From positions 1 to 13,548 of the forward strand of contig JAZRFL010000121.1 of the NCBI GenBank assembly GCA_045661365.1: a DNA stretch of 13,548 nucleotides. Direction: 5' to 3'. This document shows positions 1-5,966 of this stretch, one piece after another. The position numbers were made by a program, and so were the translations under genes. How positions within the stretch are numbered: position 1 is the first letter of the stretch; each line of letters opens with the position of its first letter. Source of the DNA: UMGS1484 sp045661365. GTDB lineage: Bacteria > Bacillota > Clostridia > Oscillospirales > Acutalibacteraceae. Under the pieces are notes generated by a model. The model had not been told where the DNA came from. It was given only the letters and a program-made list of their open reading frames with translations, and made no database searches.

Positions 1-2
1 AC

Positions 3-389
3 TTGGTCTTGTCCTATTTTTCCTTGGGCGCTTGTTTGTTGCAGTTTTTCTTGGGCATTTTGCTGATTTTGAGCGAGTCGGCGGAGTTGAGCGTGTTTTT
101 GGCGCATTTCTCTTTGGCAGAGCTGATTTTTATGTTTGTGATCATGAGCCAAAGCAAGGGGTTGAGCCAACAAAAAAAGCCTGCCGGACTTACCTCTGCG
201 CAGACCGAATTGTGGAAACAGGGGCAAACGACCCGTGCCGCTGCCGGGCGGATCAATACCGGTGTATGGATCACCAATTTCCTGTTTTGGTTGTTGTTTA
301 GTATTGCTTTGATCTTGGGATGGGCGGCTTTTTTCGAACTGCTTGCAGGAGAAGACCCCACCTTTGATTTTGGTGTATTTTTTAAATGA
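3..389 (+). CDS. Integral membrane protein of unknown function, 5' end probably outside the window
   Basis: The reading frame is open from the window edge to a TGA at 387-389. The first possible start is a TTG at position 3 with no room for a ribosome-binding site, so the gene probably begins upstream. The visible 128 residues hold about three hydrophobic segments: roughly residues 5-24, 28-48 and 88-115. A polar, Lys/Gln/Thr-rich loop (about 50-85) separates the second and third. The C-terminus is short and ends DFGVFFK. No catalytic or binding motif is recognisable, and I cannot assign a family. A strong intrinsic terminator follows 14 bases after the stop, so this is the last gene of its transcript. 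The frame is supported by membrane-protein composition and by the terminator placement. Confidence 0.6.
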   Translation: MVLSYFSLGACLLQFFLGILLILSESAELSVFLAHFSLAELIFMFVIMSQSKGLSQQKKPAGLTSAQTELWKQGQTTRAAAGRINTGVWITNFLFWLLFSIALILGWAAFFELLAGEDPTFDFGVFFK

Positions 390-402
390 TCGATAGATAT
401 AA

Positions 403-437
403 CGGAGCGGTTGGCCAACCGCTCTGTTTTGTTTTTT
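403..437 (+). terminator. Intrinsic terminator after the first gene
   Basis: A perfect 20-base palindrome (GAGCGGTTGG / CCAACCGCTC) at about 405-424 is extended by A-T and G-T pairs and followed by TGTTTTGTTTTTT. It lies directly downstream of the stop at 389. Confidence 0.85.
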
Positions 438-465
438 GGGGGGAGATTTGTTTCGGAAAACGCGG

Positions 466-505
466 ATTGCCACGGGGGAGCGGGCGAGACGCTCCCCCTC
501 GCAAT
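466..505. repeat. Palindromic dispersed (REP-like) repeat, copy 1
   Basis: This 40-nt imperfect palindrome has an outer stem ATTGC/GCAAT and an inner 9-bp stem GGGGGAGCG/CGCTCCCCC around a 7-nt loop. A second copy lies in opposite orientation at 6194-6233. The inner stems differ at one base pair on both sides (G-C here, A-T there), so pairing is preserved. The flanks also match (CGGATTGCCAC on one side, TCGCAATGACAT on the other). The stretch 441-579 otherwise holds no gene. Confidence 0.75.
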
Positions 506-579
506 GACATAAGGTGGGTAGGTTGGTTGGGGAATACGGTAGGGTTGTTTAAGGGATAAACCACGCCTCTTTTTTTTAC

Positions 580-608
580 TTTACAACGCCAATGAAATGT
601 GTTATGAT
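580..608 (+). promoter_or_regulatory. Sigma-A-type promoter for the YGQP membrane protein
   Basis: TTTACA (580-585) and TATGAT (603-608) are separated by exactly 17 bases. Transcription would start near 615. That excludes the ATG at 597 as a start codon and supports the downstream GTG at 663. Confidence 0.7.
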
Positions 609-662
609 ATGGTTGTCAAATTGGTAGGAAATTTGGCGAAAGATGAAAAAGGAGTGTTCTTT

Positions 663-1415
663 GTGTTTACCAAAATTAAAAATATTTTCATTTTAATTTT
701 GCAAGCAAGCATGATTCTGCTGTTCCTGTTTGGGGAATTGGTAGAAAAAGGGTTTCAAGTTTCCGATTGGGTGCCTTCTTATTATAGTTATTACGGCTAT
801 AGTTATGGCGGTTATTATAATTATACATATGATTATCGTGACTATACTGGTGCCGAATGCTTGGAAAAAATGTTCGACGACGTGGGCTATTTCTTCTTAG
901 GCTTGGTATTCTTTATGATGATCACCTTGCTGATCCTGTCAATTGTACAGGTAGCCAGCCGAGACAAACGGCGGTTTAATCTGCAAAGTATGCGGACCTT
1001 CGCCTTTATTTTGTGCCCCATTCAGACGGTGTTGATCATTTTTTCATTCGTGGCAATCGATGAAATGTCTAACACTTCCTTGAATGATGAAACGGTTTTC
1101 TTGTTGATCTTCCATGTCGCCATTACGATTTTGGCTTGGATCGGGTTCTTTACCCGCAGCAGCCGCCATATTCCGGTGCAACTGCCCAAGGGTCAAGAGT
1201 ATATTCCCCCGCAACCGATGTATGCTCCTCAACCCATGTACTACGGTCAACCCATGTACGGTCAACCGATTTACGGACAACCTGTGTATGGACAACCTCC
1301 TGTATATGGGCAACAACCGGTGTATCCTCCTCAATCTGTGCCGATGCAACAACCCCCTCAGGCGGCACCGATCTCTCAACCTACCGAGCATACCAATGAC
1401 TTCTTTAACCGATAA
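663..1415 (+). CDS. Four-helix membrane protein with Tyr-rich loop and YGQP-repeat C-terminal tail
   Basis: I chose GTG 663 as the start. AAAAAGGAG (646-654) lies 8 bases upstream, and the -10 box at 603-608 would leave the in-frame ATG at 597 untranscribed. The product is 250 residues. Four hydrophobic segments are visible (about residues 7-27, 71-94, 108-128 and 141-160). Between the first and second is an extracytoplasmic-type loop very rich in Tyr and Gly (YYSYYGYSYGGYYNYTYDYR). The last 75 residues form a Pro/Gln/Tyr/Met tail with repeated units of the type YGQPx and PQPMY. Such low-complexity tails occur on many bacterial membrane proteins of unknown function. I do not recognise the family. 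It is a single-gene transcript with its own promoter and terminator. The tail is presumably cytoplasmic if the N-terminus is inside, since there are four helices. Confidence 0.85.
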   Translation: MFTKIKNIFILILQASMILLFLFGELVEKGFQVSDWVPSYYSYYGYSYGGYYNYTYDYRDYTGAECLEKMFDDVGYFFLGLVFFMMITLLILSIVQVASRDKRRFNLQSMRTFAFILCPIQTVLIIFSFVAIDEMSNTSLNDETVFLLIFHVAITILAWIGFFTRSSRHIPVQLPKGQEYIPPQPMYAPQPMYYGQPMYGQPIYGQPVYGQPPVYGQQPVYPPQSVPMQQPPQAAPISQPTEHTNDFFNR

Positions 1416-1447
1416 ATCGGTTGAAAGAGCGCTGAATATGTGAAAAG

Positions 1448-1481
1448 CACCCCAAAGGTTAGACACTTTTGGGGTGTTTTT
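1448..1481 (+). terminator. Intrinsic terminator
   Basis: CACCCCAAA (1448-1456) pairs with TTTGGGGTG (1468-1476), followed by a T tract. It lies 33 bases after the stop of the YGQP membrane protein. Confidence 0.9.
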
Positions 1482-1527
1482 ATAGCCGCTCGCTCTGTTT
1501 TTGTCGCATTCGGTCGGTATAAAACGG

Positions 1528-1556
1528 TTGACACAGCGAGGGACAAGGCATATAAT
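1528..1556 (+). promoter_or_regulatory. Consensus sigma-A promoter
   Basis: A perfect TTGACA (1528-1533) and a perfect TATAAT (1551-1556) are separated by 17 bases. The site drives the small coiled-coil gene at 1613, giving a leader of about 50 nt. Confidence 0.9.
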
Positions 1557-1612
1557 AATACCAACGAGATAAGACAGTAGTAAATTTGTGCTGAAATAAA
1601 GGAGAAGCAACC

Positions 1613-1903
1613 ATGGGTATTTTTGACGAAACGATGTCTGCGGCGAAATCTTGGCTGGATTCTGCCGGCAGAAAGACCGAGCACCGGGTAGAAATACAAA
1701 AAATTCGGTTGGCGATCATGAAAAAGCAAGAGGAATTGTCCCGCCAATACGAAACCTTGGGTAAGCTGTATCACCGTTGGCAAAATGAAGGGGATGCTCC
1801 CAAAGGCTTGGCGGTGTTGTGTGAGGATATAGAAGCCAACAAGCAAGCGGTGGAGCATTTGCGAAACCAGCTGGAGCAAAAGAAAAACGAGATTCCGTTT
1901 TAG
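1613..1903 (+). CDS. Small helical/coiled-coil protein of unknown function
   Basis: A 96-residue soluble protein starts at ATG 1613, with AAAGGAG (1598-1604) 8 bases upstream. The N-terminus (MGIFDETMSAAKSWLDSAGR) is followed by two Lys/Glu/Gln-rich segments predicted to be helical and coiled-coil (about residues 20-50 and 70-93). A short HRWQNEGDAPKG turn joins them. The layout resembles small Clostridial proteins that begin M(G/A)xFD, carry a coiled coil, contain an (I/L)GKLY-like motif (here LGKLYHRW) and often continue into a C-terminal zinc ribbon. No Cys pair for a ribbon is present here. That similarity is from memory and is not an assignment. The gene has its own very strong promoter, so it may be abundantly expressed. 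Function is unknown. Confidence 0.8.
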   Translation: MGIFDETMSAAKSWLDSAGRKTEHRVEIQKIRLAIMKKQEELSRQYETLGKLYHRWQNEGDAPKGLAVLCEDIEANKQAVEHLRNQLEQKKNEIPF

Positions 1904-1937
1904 GGAACTGTCAGACTTCAAGGAAGGTGCAGGATGG

Positions 1938-1990
1938 CATTTTCTTCGCTACACAAGGCGTACGATGGTACGTCGTGTAGCGAAAAAATG
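1938..1990. repeat. 53-nt near-perfect palindrome (REP/MITE-like hairpin)
   Basis: CATTTT, a one-base bulge and TTCGCTACAC (1938-1954) pair with GTGTAGCGAA and AAAATG (1975-1990). Inside is a second stem, CGTAC/GTACG, closed by GATG. There is no T tract directly after the stem, so it is a mobile or repetitive palindrome rather than a terminator. The outer arms resemble the ends of the other palindromes in the window (...CAATGAC). Confidence 0.65.
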
Positions 1991-2004
1991 ACAAGTAGGT
2001 GCAA

Positions 2005-2043
2005 AAACAGGGAGAATTCGATGTTCTCCCTGTTTCTTTTTTT
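2005..2043 (+). terminator. Strong intrinsic terminator
   Basis: A perfect 12-bp stem, AAACAGGGAGAA (2005-2016) with TTCTCCCTGTTT (2024-2035), has a 7-base loop and is followed by CTTTTTTT. It ends the transcript of the small coiled-coil gene. Confidence 0.9.
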
Positions 2044-2086
2044 GGTTCGTTTTTCTTTTGGCTTTTCGGTTGTTTTATTTTGTTAT

Positions 2087-2115
2087 AAGGCACCTATGTT
2101 CCTGTGCCTTTTTTG
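2087..2115 (+). terminator. Terminator-like hairpin, second in series
   Basis: AAGGCAC (2087-2093) pairs with GTGCCTT (2104-2110) and is followed by T5. Confidence 0.65.
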
Positions 2116-2126
2116 ACAGTCTGAAA

Positions 2127-2149
2127 AGAGGGGCAACCCTCTCTTTTTT
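2127..2149 (+). terminator. Terminator-like hairpin with GCAA tetraloop, third in series
   Basis: AGAGGG (2127-2132) and CCCTCT (2137-2142) close a GCAA (GNRA-type) tetraloop, followed by a T run. The stretch 1904-2242 has no gene. It holds only the palindrome at 1938-1990 and these three hairpins. From 2150 on the sequence becomes clearly AT-richer. Confidence 0.7.
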
Positions 2150-2242
2150 GTTGCAAATGTGGTGCGAATCGGCACAATGTTAGCCAAATCATAGTAAAAC
2201 GTGTTATTCGGGGCTGAAAAATCAACGTTTAGGGTTTTCGTA

Positions 2243-2271
2243 TTGACAAAGTATTTTGCGGTTAGTATAAT
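2243..2271 (+). promoter_or_regulatory. Consensus sigma-A promoter of the peptidase unit
   Basis: TTGACA (2243-2248) and TATAAT (2266-2271) are both perfect, with a 17-base spacer. The predicted transcription start near 2278 leaves a 5' leader of about 164 nt before the peptidase start at 2442. I see no known riboswitch in this leader. Confidence 0.88.
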
Positions 2272-2375
2272 AAAATCAGACATAATTGAAGCGTAAAAAA
2301 TCGCCATGGATAAGGATTTATCATCGGCACGTTTGTTGCAATCTACGGTGATTTGAAAAGATTGAGGTGATTCCA

Positions 2376-2411
2376 ATGGTTTGGTTATTAACAAAACGAA
2401 ACGTGAGATGA
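2376..2411 (+). CDS. Possible 11-residue leader peptide
   Basis: ATG 2376 is preceded by GAGGTGA six bases upstream. It encodes MVWLLTKRNVR and stops at 2409-2411, inside the transcribed leader of the peptidase gene, which starts 31 bases later. The spacing and ribosome-binding site are plausible for a translated leader. There is no run of a single amino acid as in classical attenuators, and no clear attenuator hairpin. It may well be chance. Confidence 0.2.
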   Translation: MVWLLTKRNVR

Positions 2412-2441
2412 ATGAATTTTTAAAGTTAGGAAGGGATTTGT

Positions 2442-3599
2442 ATGATGAAAGTTGCAAAAAAATTTTTCGTGGTATTTTTGGTAGTATGTTTGTTTTTAAA
2501 TAATTTTGTAGCGAGTGGTACTTCTTTTTCAACAGCTTCGCTTGAAAATTCAATCACAGAATTTGCGTTTGATATCATTTTTGAAATTTCACAAGACGAT
2601 AGTGATTGCCCTTGGTCTATCGAAACAACCGTTGATTCGTCATTTATTACATATGATTATCAAAACCAAATCAATGGGGGAATTTATAACCTTACGACCA
2701 ATGGCAAAGATACAGGTTATATCCACGTTTTTTATGGTAATAACGAATATAATTTGATTTCTTTTGCATATGAAGGAAACCATTATATAGGGAACCAGAT
2801 CGGATTATATCAAAGTGTTAGAAGCAAGCTATCAGTATCGTTTAATACCGATCAAATTGTATATGCCGGTGGAATTGTATTTTACCTAAAAAATGGTTCA
2901 CAGTTTTATGATTTATCTCAACAAGAGATCATAAAAAATGCAGATGTTGCGAAACTACAAGAATCGTATCATAGGATAGAGAACCAATTGTATGCAGAAG
3001 CTATGGATTTGAAGAACAACACTCAAATTAGATCCGCTTCGTCAGGAATAAAAAAATATGTTTTGAATGCGAATAACGCAGATATTGTAACAAGGTACGA
3101 TTTTCCTTACAATCTTAGTGGGAGACCAATGACCAATCATTGCGCACCAACTGCTGCTACCATGATGATCAAGTATTGGGCAAATCGGCGTGGTGTTTCT
3201 CAACTATATCATCAATCTGATTTGTGGGTTTTTTCGTCACTGTATGCCCATATGGAAACAGATTCTGGCGGAACTGACCCTGATATGATCATACCGGGGG
3301 TAATCAGCTATAGTACCAGTACCCGTGGTGTACCGGTTTCCGGGTGGGATCGATATGGGGATTCTATATTCGAATGGCCTGATTTTGAACAAGCCCAGGC
3401 ATATATTGATGTGAATGTACCGTTTATCATGACCATGGAATTAGCAAACAATGTGGATCATGCTGTGTTTTGTGCGGGGTATTACACGGTAGGCGGCCGT
3501 GATCAATTGATTTTTGCTAATGGAGAAACACAAGTTTGGACTTTTCAATCATATTCATCTTTGGATGTAGATGAATTGATGTATGCTCGTTGGAATTAG
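2442..3599 (+). CDS. Secreted papain-fold cysteine peptidase (C39/C10-like) with N-terminal prodomain
   Basis: The protein has 385 residues and starts at ATG 2442 (the ATG at 2445 is also possible), with AGGAAGGG just upstream. A Sec signal peptide is clear: Lys-rich start, hydrophobic core at about 8-22, possible cleavage near ASG (24-26). Residues about 35-200 form a prodomain-like part containing GYIHVF...LISFAYEG (92-111), which recalls the GY-[IV]-[IV]-V...AYS-G pattern of streptopain-type propeptides. The catalytic part has NHCAPTAATMMIKYW (232-246, nucleophile Cys234), VDHAVFCAGYY (338-348, His340) and LIFANGE (356-362, Asn360). This is the Cys-His-Asn order of C39_2/C10 enzymes. No sortase motif or wall-binding domain is seen, so it is probably released. 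It lies in an AT-rich stretch, and its stop overlaps the ribosome-binding site of the next gene. The peptidase fold is likely. The substrate is unknown, and a self-processing or bacteriocin role is only conjecture. Confidence 0.8.
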   Translation: MMKVAKKFFVVFLVVCLFLNNFVASGTSFSTASLENSITEFAFDIIFEISQDDSDCPWSIETTVDSSFITYDYQNQINGGIYNLTTNGKDTGYIHVFYGNNEYNLISFAYEGNHYIGNQIGLYQSVRSKLSVSFNTDQIVYAGGIVFYLKNGSQFYDLSQQEIIKNADVAKLQESYHRIENQLYAEAMDLKNNTQIRSASSGIKKYVLNANNADIVTRYDFPYNLSGRPMTNHCAPTAATMMIKYWANRRGVSQLYHQSDLWVFSSLYAHMETDSGGTDPDMIIPGVISYSTSTRGVPVSGWDRYGDSIFEWPDFEQAQAYIDVNVPFIMTMELANNVDHAVFCAGYYTVGGRDQLIFANGETQVWTFQSYSSLDVDELMYARWN

Positions 3600-3610
3600 G
3601 AGGAAGTAAA

Positions 3611-4075
3611 ATGAAACATCTTATGAAAAAAGTGTATTTTATTGGCATTCCTTTATTACTTATCTTTTCTTTGGGGTTTAACGTGTATTTGGGTTTAACC
3701 CGAGAACAAGCTTATACATTGGCAGACTTAACCGGAATCGACTCGGAACAAGTGGTTGCCATTGAGGTGAAAACTGCTTGCCCCGAAATGAAAAAATCGG
3801 TGACCGATGCGCAAGTAATTGCCTCTTTTTTGAAACATTGCGACCAAACCTATTACCATAGCCACACCTACGATCCGGATGATTATATTGGCGGACCCAC
3901 CACGGTTACCGCTACCATGGCAGACGGAACAACCAATGTGTTTTATTTGTTGGATGGACACATTGGCATTGCGTGGTGCGGACTTGTAAAAGTATATTGC
4001 GGAACCAACCGAAGTGTGTTGCTTGACATGATTGGTTGGGAAATCGCACAATCCAACCAACCTGCTGCGGAATAA
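3611..4075 (+). CDS. Membrane-anchored extracytoplasmic protein, paralog A
   Basis: The product has 154 residues. I chose ATG 3611 because AGGAGGA (3598-3604) lies 7 bases upstream; the frame is open back to a TTG at 3590 inside the peptidase gene. One N-terminal hydrophobic helix (about residues 8-29) follows MKHLMKK, giving a signal-anchor with the rest outside. No lipobox is seen. The outer part begins YTLADLTGIDSEQVVAIEVK and includes CDQTYYHSHTY, TATMADGT, FYLLDGHIGI and VKVYCG. The whole plan is repeated in the next gene. It contains four Cys (57, 77, 121 and 130), three of them paired or conserved in spacing with other residues, so disulfides are possible. I cannot name the family with confidence; small anchored DUF5301-like proteins are one idea. 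Position directly after a secreted peptidase suggests a partner, substrate or inhibitor, which is inference. Confidence 0.75.
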   Translation: MKHLMKKVYFIGIPLLLIFSLGFNVYLGLTREQAYTLADLTGIDSEQVVAIEVKTACPEMKKSVTDAQVIASFLKHCDQTYYHSHTYDPDDYIGGPTTVTATMADGTTNVFYLLDGHIGIAWCGLVKVYCGTNRSVLLDMIGWEIAQSNQPAAE

Positions 4076-4087
4076 GGAGGTATTGCT

Positions 4088-4531
4088 ATGAAAACAACCA
4101 AAAAAATTCTATGGTTTGTTGTGTTACCTTTGGCATTGATTGTTTCTTTGGGGTTGAATTTATATTGGGGGTTGGGTTACAAAACGACCTACACGTTTGA
4201 AGATTTGGTTCAAATAGCGCCCGATCAGGTAATTACGGTTGAAATAAAAGATTATGAAACCATGCAAAAAAAGGTGATCACACTTTCGCAATCGGTCAAG
4301 GATCTAATGAACGAATGTGACGTGAAATATCACTACAGTCATACCGAAACAACATACGACAACAGCGGACGGGTAGTTACCTTAACCACCGCAGACGGAA
4401 CAAGCGGTCAGTTTGTTTTGTTAGAAGGACATATCGCTATTAGTAATGGAGATTCCCAAAAGGTTTATTGCCCCAAAAACGGCACTTATCTTTTTGACAC
4501 GTTGGACTGGTCGGACGCAACGCCGTTTTGA
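4088..4531 (+). CDS. Membrane-anchored extracytoplasmic protein, paralog B
   Basis: The product has 147 residues. Its ATG (4088) lies 7 bases after AAGGAGG (4074-4080), and that site overlaps the TAA of paralog A, so translation is probably coupled. An N-terminal anchor helix (about residues 8-28, ending LGLNLYWGLG) is followed by the same pattern as paralog A: YTFEDLVQIAPDQVITVEIK, CDVKYHYSHT, TLTTADGT, FVLLEGHIAI, KVYC and a final acidic Trp motif (LDWSDA). The two genes clearly arose by tandem duplication and then diverged; conserved blocks are shared but many positions differ. Paralog B lacks two of the Cys of A and keeps one in the CD..Y motif and one in VYC. It is the last gene of the unit, followed by a terminator. 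Function is unknown. Confidence 0.75.
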   Translation: MKTTKKILWFVVLPLALIVSLGLNLYWGLGYKTTYTFEDLVQIAPDQVITVEIKDYETMQKKVITLSQSVKDLMNECDVKYHYSHTETTYDNSGRVVTLTTADGTSGQFVLLEGHIAISNGDSQKVYCPKNGTYLFDTLDWSDATPF

Positions 4532-4560
4532 TTTGTTAGTATCATAAAATTTCATGTTTC

Positions 4561-4596
4561 GAGGAGAGAGCCGTGTGTTCTCTCCTCTCTTTTTTG
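4561..4596 (+). terminator. Intrinsic terminator of the peptidase unit
   Basis: GAGGAGAGA (4561-4569) pairs with TCTCTCCTC (4579-4587) and is followed by TCTTTTTTG. It separates the AT-rich unit from the riboswitch promoter that starts at 4597. Confidence 0.85.
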
Positions 4597-4625
4597 TTGC
4601 ATTTTGGCGGGGGACGTGCTATACT
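4597..4625 (+). promoter_or_regulatory. Sigma-A-type promoter of the cobalamin-regulated unit
   Basis: TTGCAT (4597-4602), a 17-base spacer and TATACT (4620-4625) place transcription start near 4632, exactly where the riboswitch core begins. Confidence 0.65.
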
Positions 4626-4631
4626 GTAAGA

Positions 4632-4835
4632 CGTTGGGGGAAACAGGTGAAATTCCTGTACGAGCCCGTCGCCGTGAAGCGCATATTTTTGGGTCTGTCT
4701 ACCAAACGGCCGCACGTTTGGGACAAGTCATTGGAACATATTTCCGAGAAGGCGACAGTCCTGCGCACAGTCGAAACATCCCAACAACAAAGGGAACGTG
4801 AACCCTCTGCGAGTGCCGGAGAACCGACCCGAAGA
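4632..4835 (+). ncRNA. Cobalamin (AdoCbl-type) riboswitch
   Basis: The hallmark blocks appear in order. GGGGGAAACAGGTGAAATTC at 4635-4654 is followed by CCTGTACGAGCCCGTCGCCGT, the GGUGAAAAUCC and CCCGCCxCUGU region of the class. GAGAAGGCGAC lies near 4746-4756. The distal GAGUGCCGGAGAACCGACC block at 4811-4829 matches the conserved AGYC(A)GGAxACCxGCC region. No terminator lies between the aptamer and the next start, so control is probably at translation initiation. The ribosome-binding site AAGGAG (4852-4857) could sit in the loop of a small TTGCA/TGCAA stem (4848-4865). Ligand class and exact ends are assigned by eye only. Short reading frames through this region are artefacts. Confidence 0.85.
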
Positions 4836-4866
4836 AAAAAATGAATATTGCAAGGAGAAATGCAAC

Positions 4867-5325
4867 ATGAAAAAGACAAACATGCAATCATGGTTGTCGT
4901 TGCTTCTTTGCGCAGTGCTGATTGCGGCCGTAGCACTGTTGGCAGGATGTGGCGAAACCAATACCCAAACCCCGACCGATGCCAATCGCAGTACCGTGGT
5001 GGTCTCACAAGCGGGACTCAATCAAGTGGGACAGGGAGCAACCTCGTTTTACTTTGACGTGGTAGACGGCGAGGGAAATACTACCCAGTTTCAGGTGCTG
5101 ACCGACAAAACGCTGGTGGGCGAAGCCTTAATGGACAACGGGTTGATCAACGGTGACCAAGGGGATTACGGACTGTACGTGAAAACGGTCAATGGCATTA
5201 CTGCCGACTATGACGTAGACCAAACCTATTGGGCGTTTTACGTAAATGGGGAATATGCTACGTCGGGGGTTGATACCACCACCATCACCCCGGGTGCGAC
5301 CTATATGTTTAAGGTAGAGCGGTAG
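4867..5325 (+). CDS. DUF4430-domain lipoprotein, probable corrinoid-capture component
   Basis: The product has 152 residues from ATG 4867, with AAGGAG (4852-4857) 9 bases upstream. A longer frame begins inside the riboswitch and is not credible. A lipoprotein signal peptide ends in the lipobox LAGC (Cys29), followed by a short Thr/Asn-rich linker. The rest (about residues 45-152) fits the DUF4430 / transcobalamin-C-terminal-like fold: F.VLTDKTLVGEAL, then GDQGDYGLYVKTVNGITADY, QTYWAFYVNGEYATSGVDTT and a final GATYMFKVER. The YWAFYVNG...GVD stretch is the family signature. It lies directly under a cobalamin riboswitch and 2 bases ahead of an ECF S-component gene, so it probably hands corrinoids to that transporter at the outer face of the membrane. 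The fold and family are likely. Binding of B12 itself is inferred from the regulation and the name of the related domain. Confidence 0.85.
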   Translation: MKKTNMQSWLSLLLCAVLIAAVALLAGCGETNTQTPTDANRSTVVVSQAGLNQVGQGATSFYFDVVDGEGNTTQFQVLTDKTLVGEALMDNGLINGDQGDYGLYVKTVNGITADYDVDQTYWAFYVNGEYATSGVDTTTITPGATYMFKVER

Positions 5326-5327
5326 TC

Positions 5328-5840
5328 GTGAAGCTGAATTTAAAGGAATTGGCGGTTTTTTCGGTATTGGGGTGCGTGATGTTCGCCTCGAAGATCGCAA
5401 TGGATGCGCTTCCCAACATGCATTTGTTGGGGGTTATGATCGTGGCGTTTACCCTGACCTTTCGTGCCAAGGCTTTGTACCCGATCTACGTCTACGTGTT
5501 TTTGTTGGGGGCAATTTACGGCTTTTCCCCTTGGTGGGTCCCCAATTTATACGTGTGGACGGTGTTGTGGGCAGGGGTCATGCTGTTGCCAAAGAAATTG
5601 CCCAAACCGATCCTTATGGTGCTTGCCGTTGTTTTGTGCGGGCTTCACGGATTTTTGTTTGGGGTGTTATATGCCCCCGCGCAAGCCTTGCTGTTTGGAC
5701 TCAATTTCGATGGTATGATTGCGTGGATCGTGGCAGGATTCCCCTTTGACTTGATTCACGGGGTGTCGAACCTGCTGCTTGGGGCGGTCATTCCCCCGTT
5801 GGTACGCGCCATGACGGCAGGGAAAAAATATTTAACGTAA
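5328..5840 (+). CDS. ECF transporter S-component, predicted cobalamin or precursor specific
   Basis: The 170-residue, very hydrophobic protein has about six transmembrane helices. It starts at GTG 5328, two bases after the lipoprotein stop, so translation is probably coupled; a weak AAGG lies about 13 bases upstream. The N-terminus (LKELAVFSVLGCVMFASKIAMDALPN) has the typical S-component beginning, with small residues in helix 1 for contact with EcfT and a LPN turn. Further features are FGFSPWW-like aromatic loop residues and FPFDLIHGVSNLLLG near the end. Energy-coupling factor S-components bind a vitamin and borrow a shared EcfT/EcfA/EcfA' module, absent from this window. The upstream riboswitch makes cobalamin or a corrinoid the most likely substrate, similar in role to CbrT, though the sequence alone does not prove it. 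A strong terminator follows. Confidence 0.82.
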   Translation: MKLNLKELAVFSVLGCVMFASKIAMDALPNMHLLGVMIVAFTLTFRAKALYPIYVYVFLLGAIYGFSPWWVPNLYVWTVLWAGVMLLPKKLPKPILMVLAVVLCGLHGFLFGVLYAPAQALLFGLNFDGMIAWIVAGFPFDLIHGVSNLLLGAVIPPLVRAMTAGKKYLT

Positions 5841-5847
5841 TACAAAA

Positions 5848-5881
5848 GGGACAGTTCCAAGAGAACTGTCCCGATTTTTTT
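5848..5881 (+). terminator. Strong intrinsic terminator of the riboswitch unit
   Basis: The perfect 10-bp stem GGGACAGTTC (5848-5857) / GAACTGTCCC (5863-5872) has loop CAAGA and is followed by a run of seven T. Confidence 0.92.
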
Positions 5882-5966
5882 AGTATTTTAAGGGTCTCCC
5901 CCTCAGTCAAAACCTACGGTTTTGCTCGTAGGGGCAGATGCCCACATTCGCCCGAAAGGGGATTAC

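Noticed and set aside
2083..2553. 156-codon minus-strand frame before the peptidase
   Set aside because: It overlaps the promoter, leader and signal-peptide region of the peptidase gene. It is low-complexity AT-rich sequence without a supported start.
4554..4844. Open frames across 4554-4844 on both strands
   Set aside because: They lie in the terminator and cobalamin riboswitch, lack ribosome-binding sites and have no protein-like composition.
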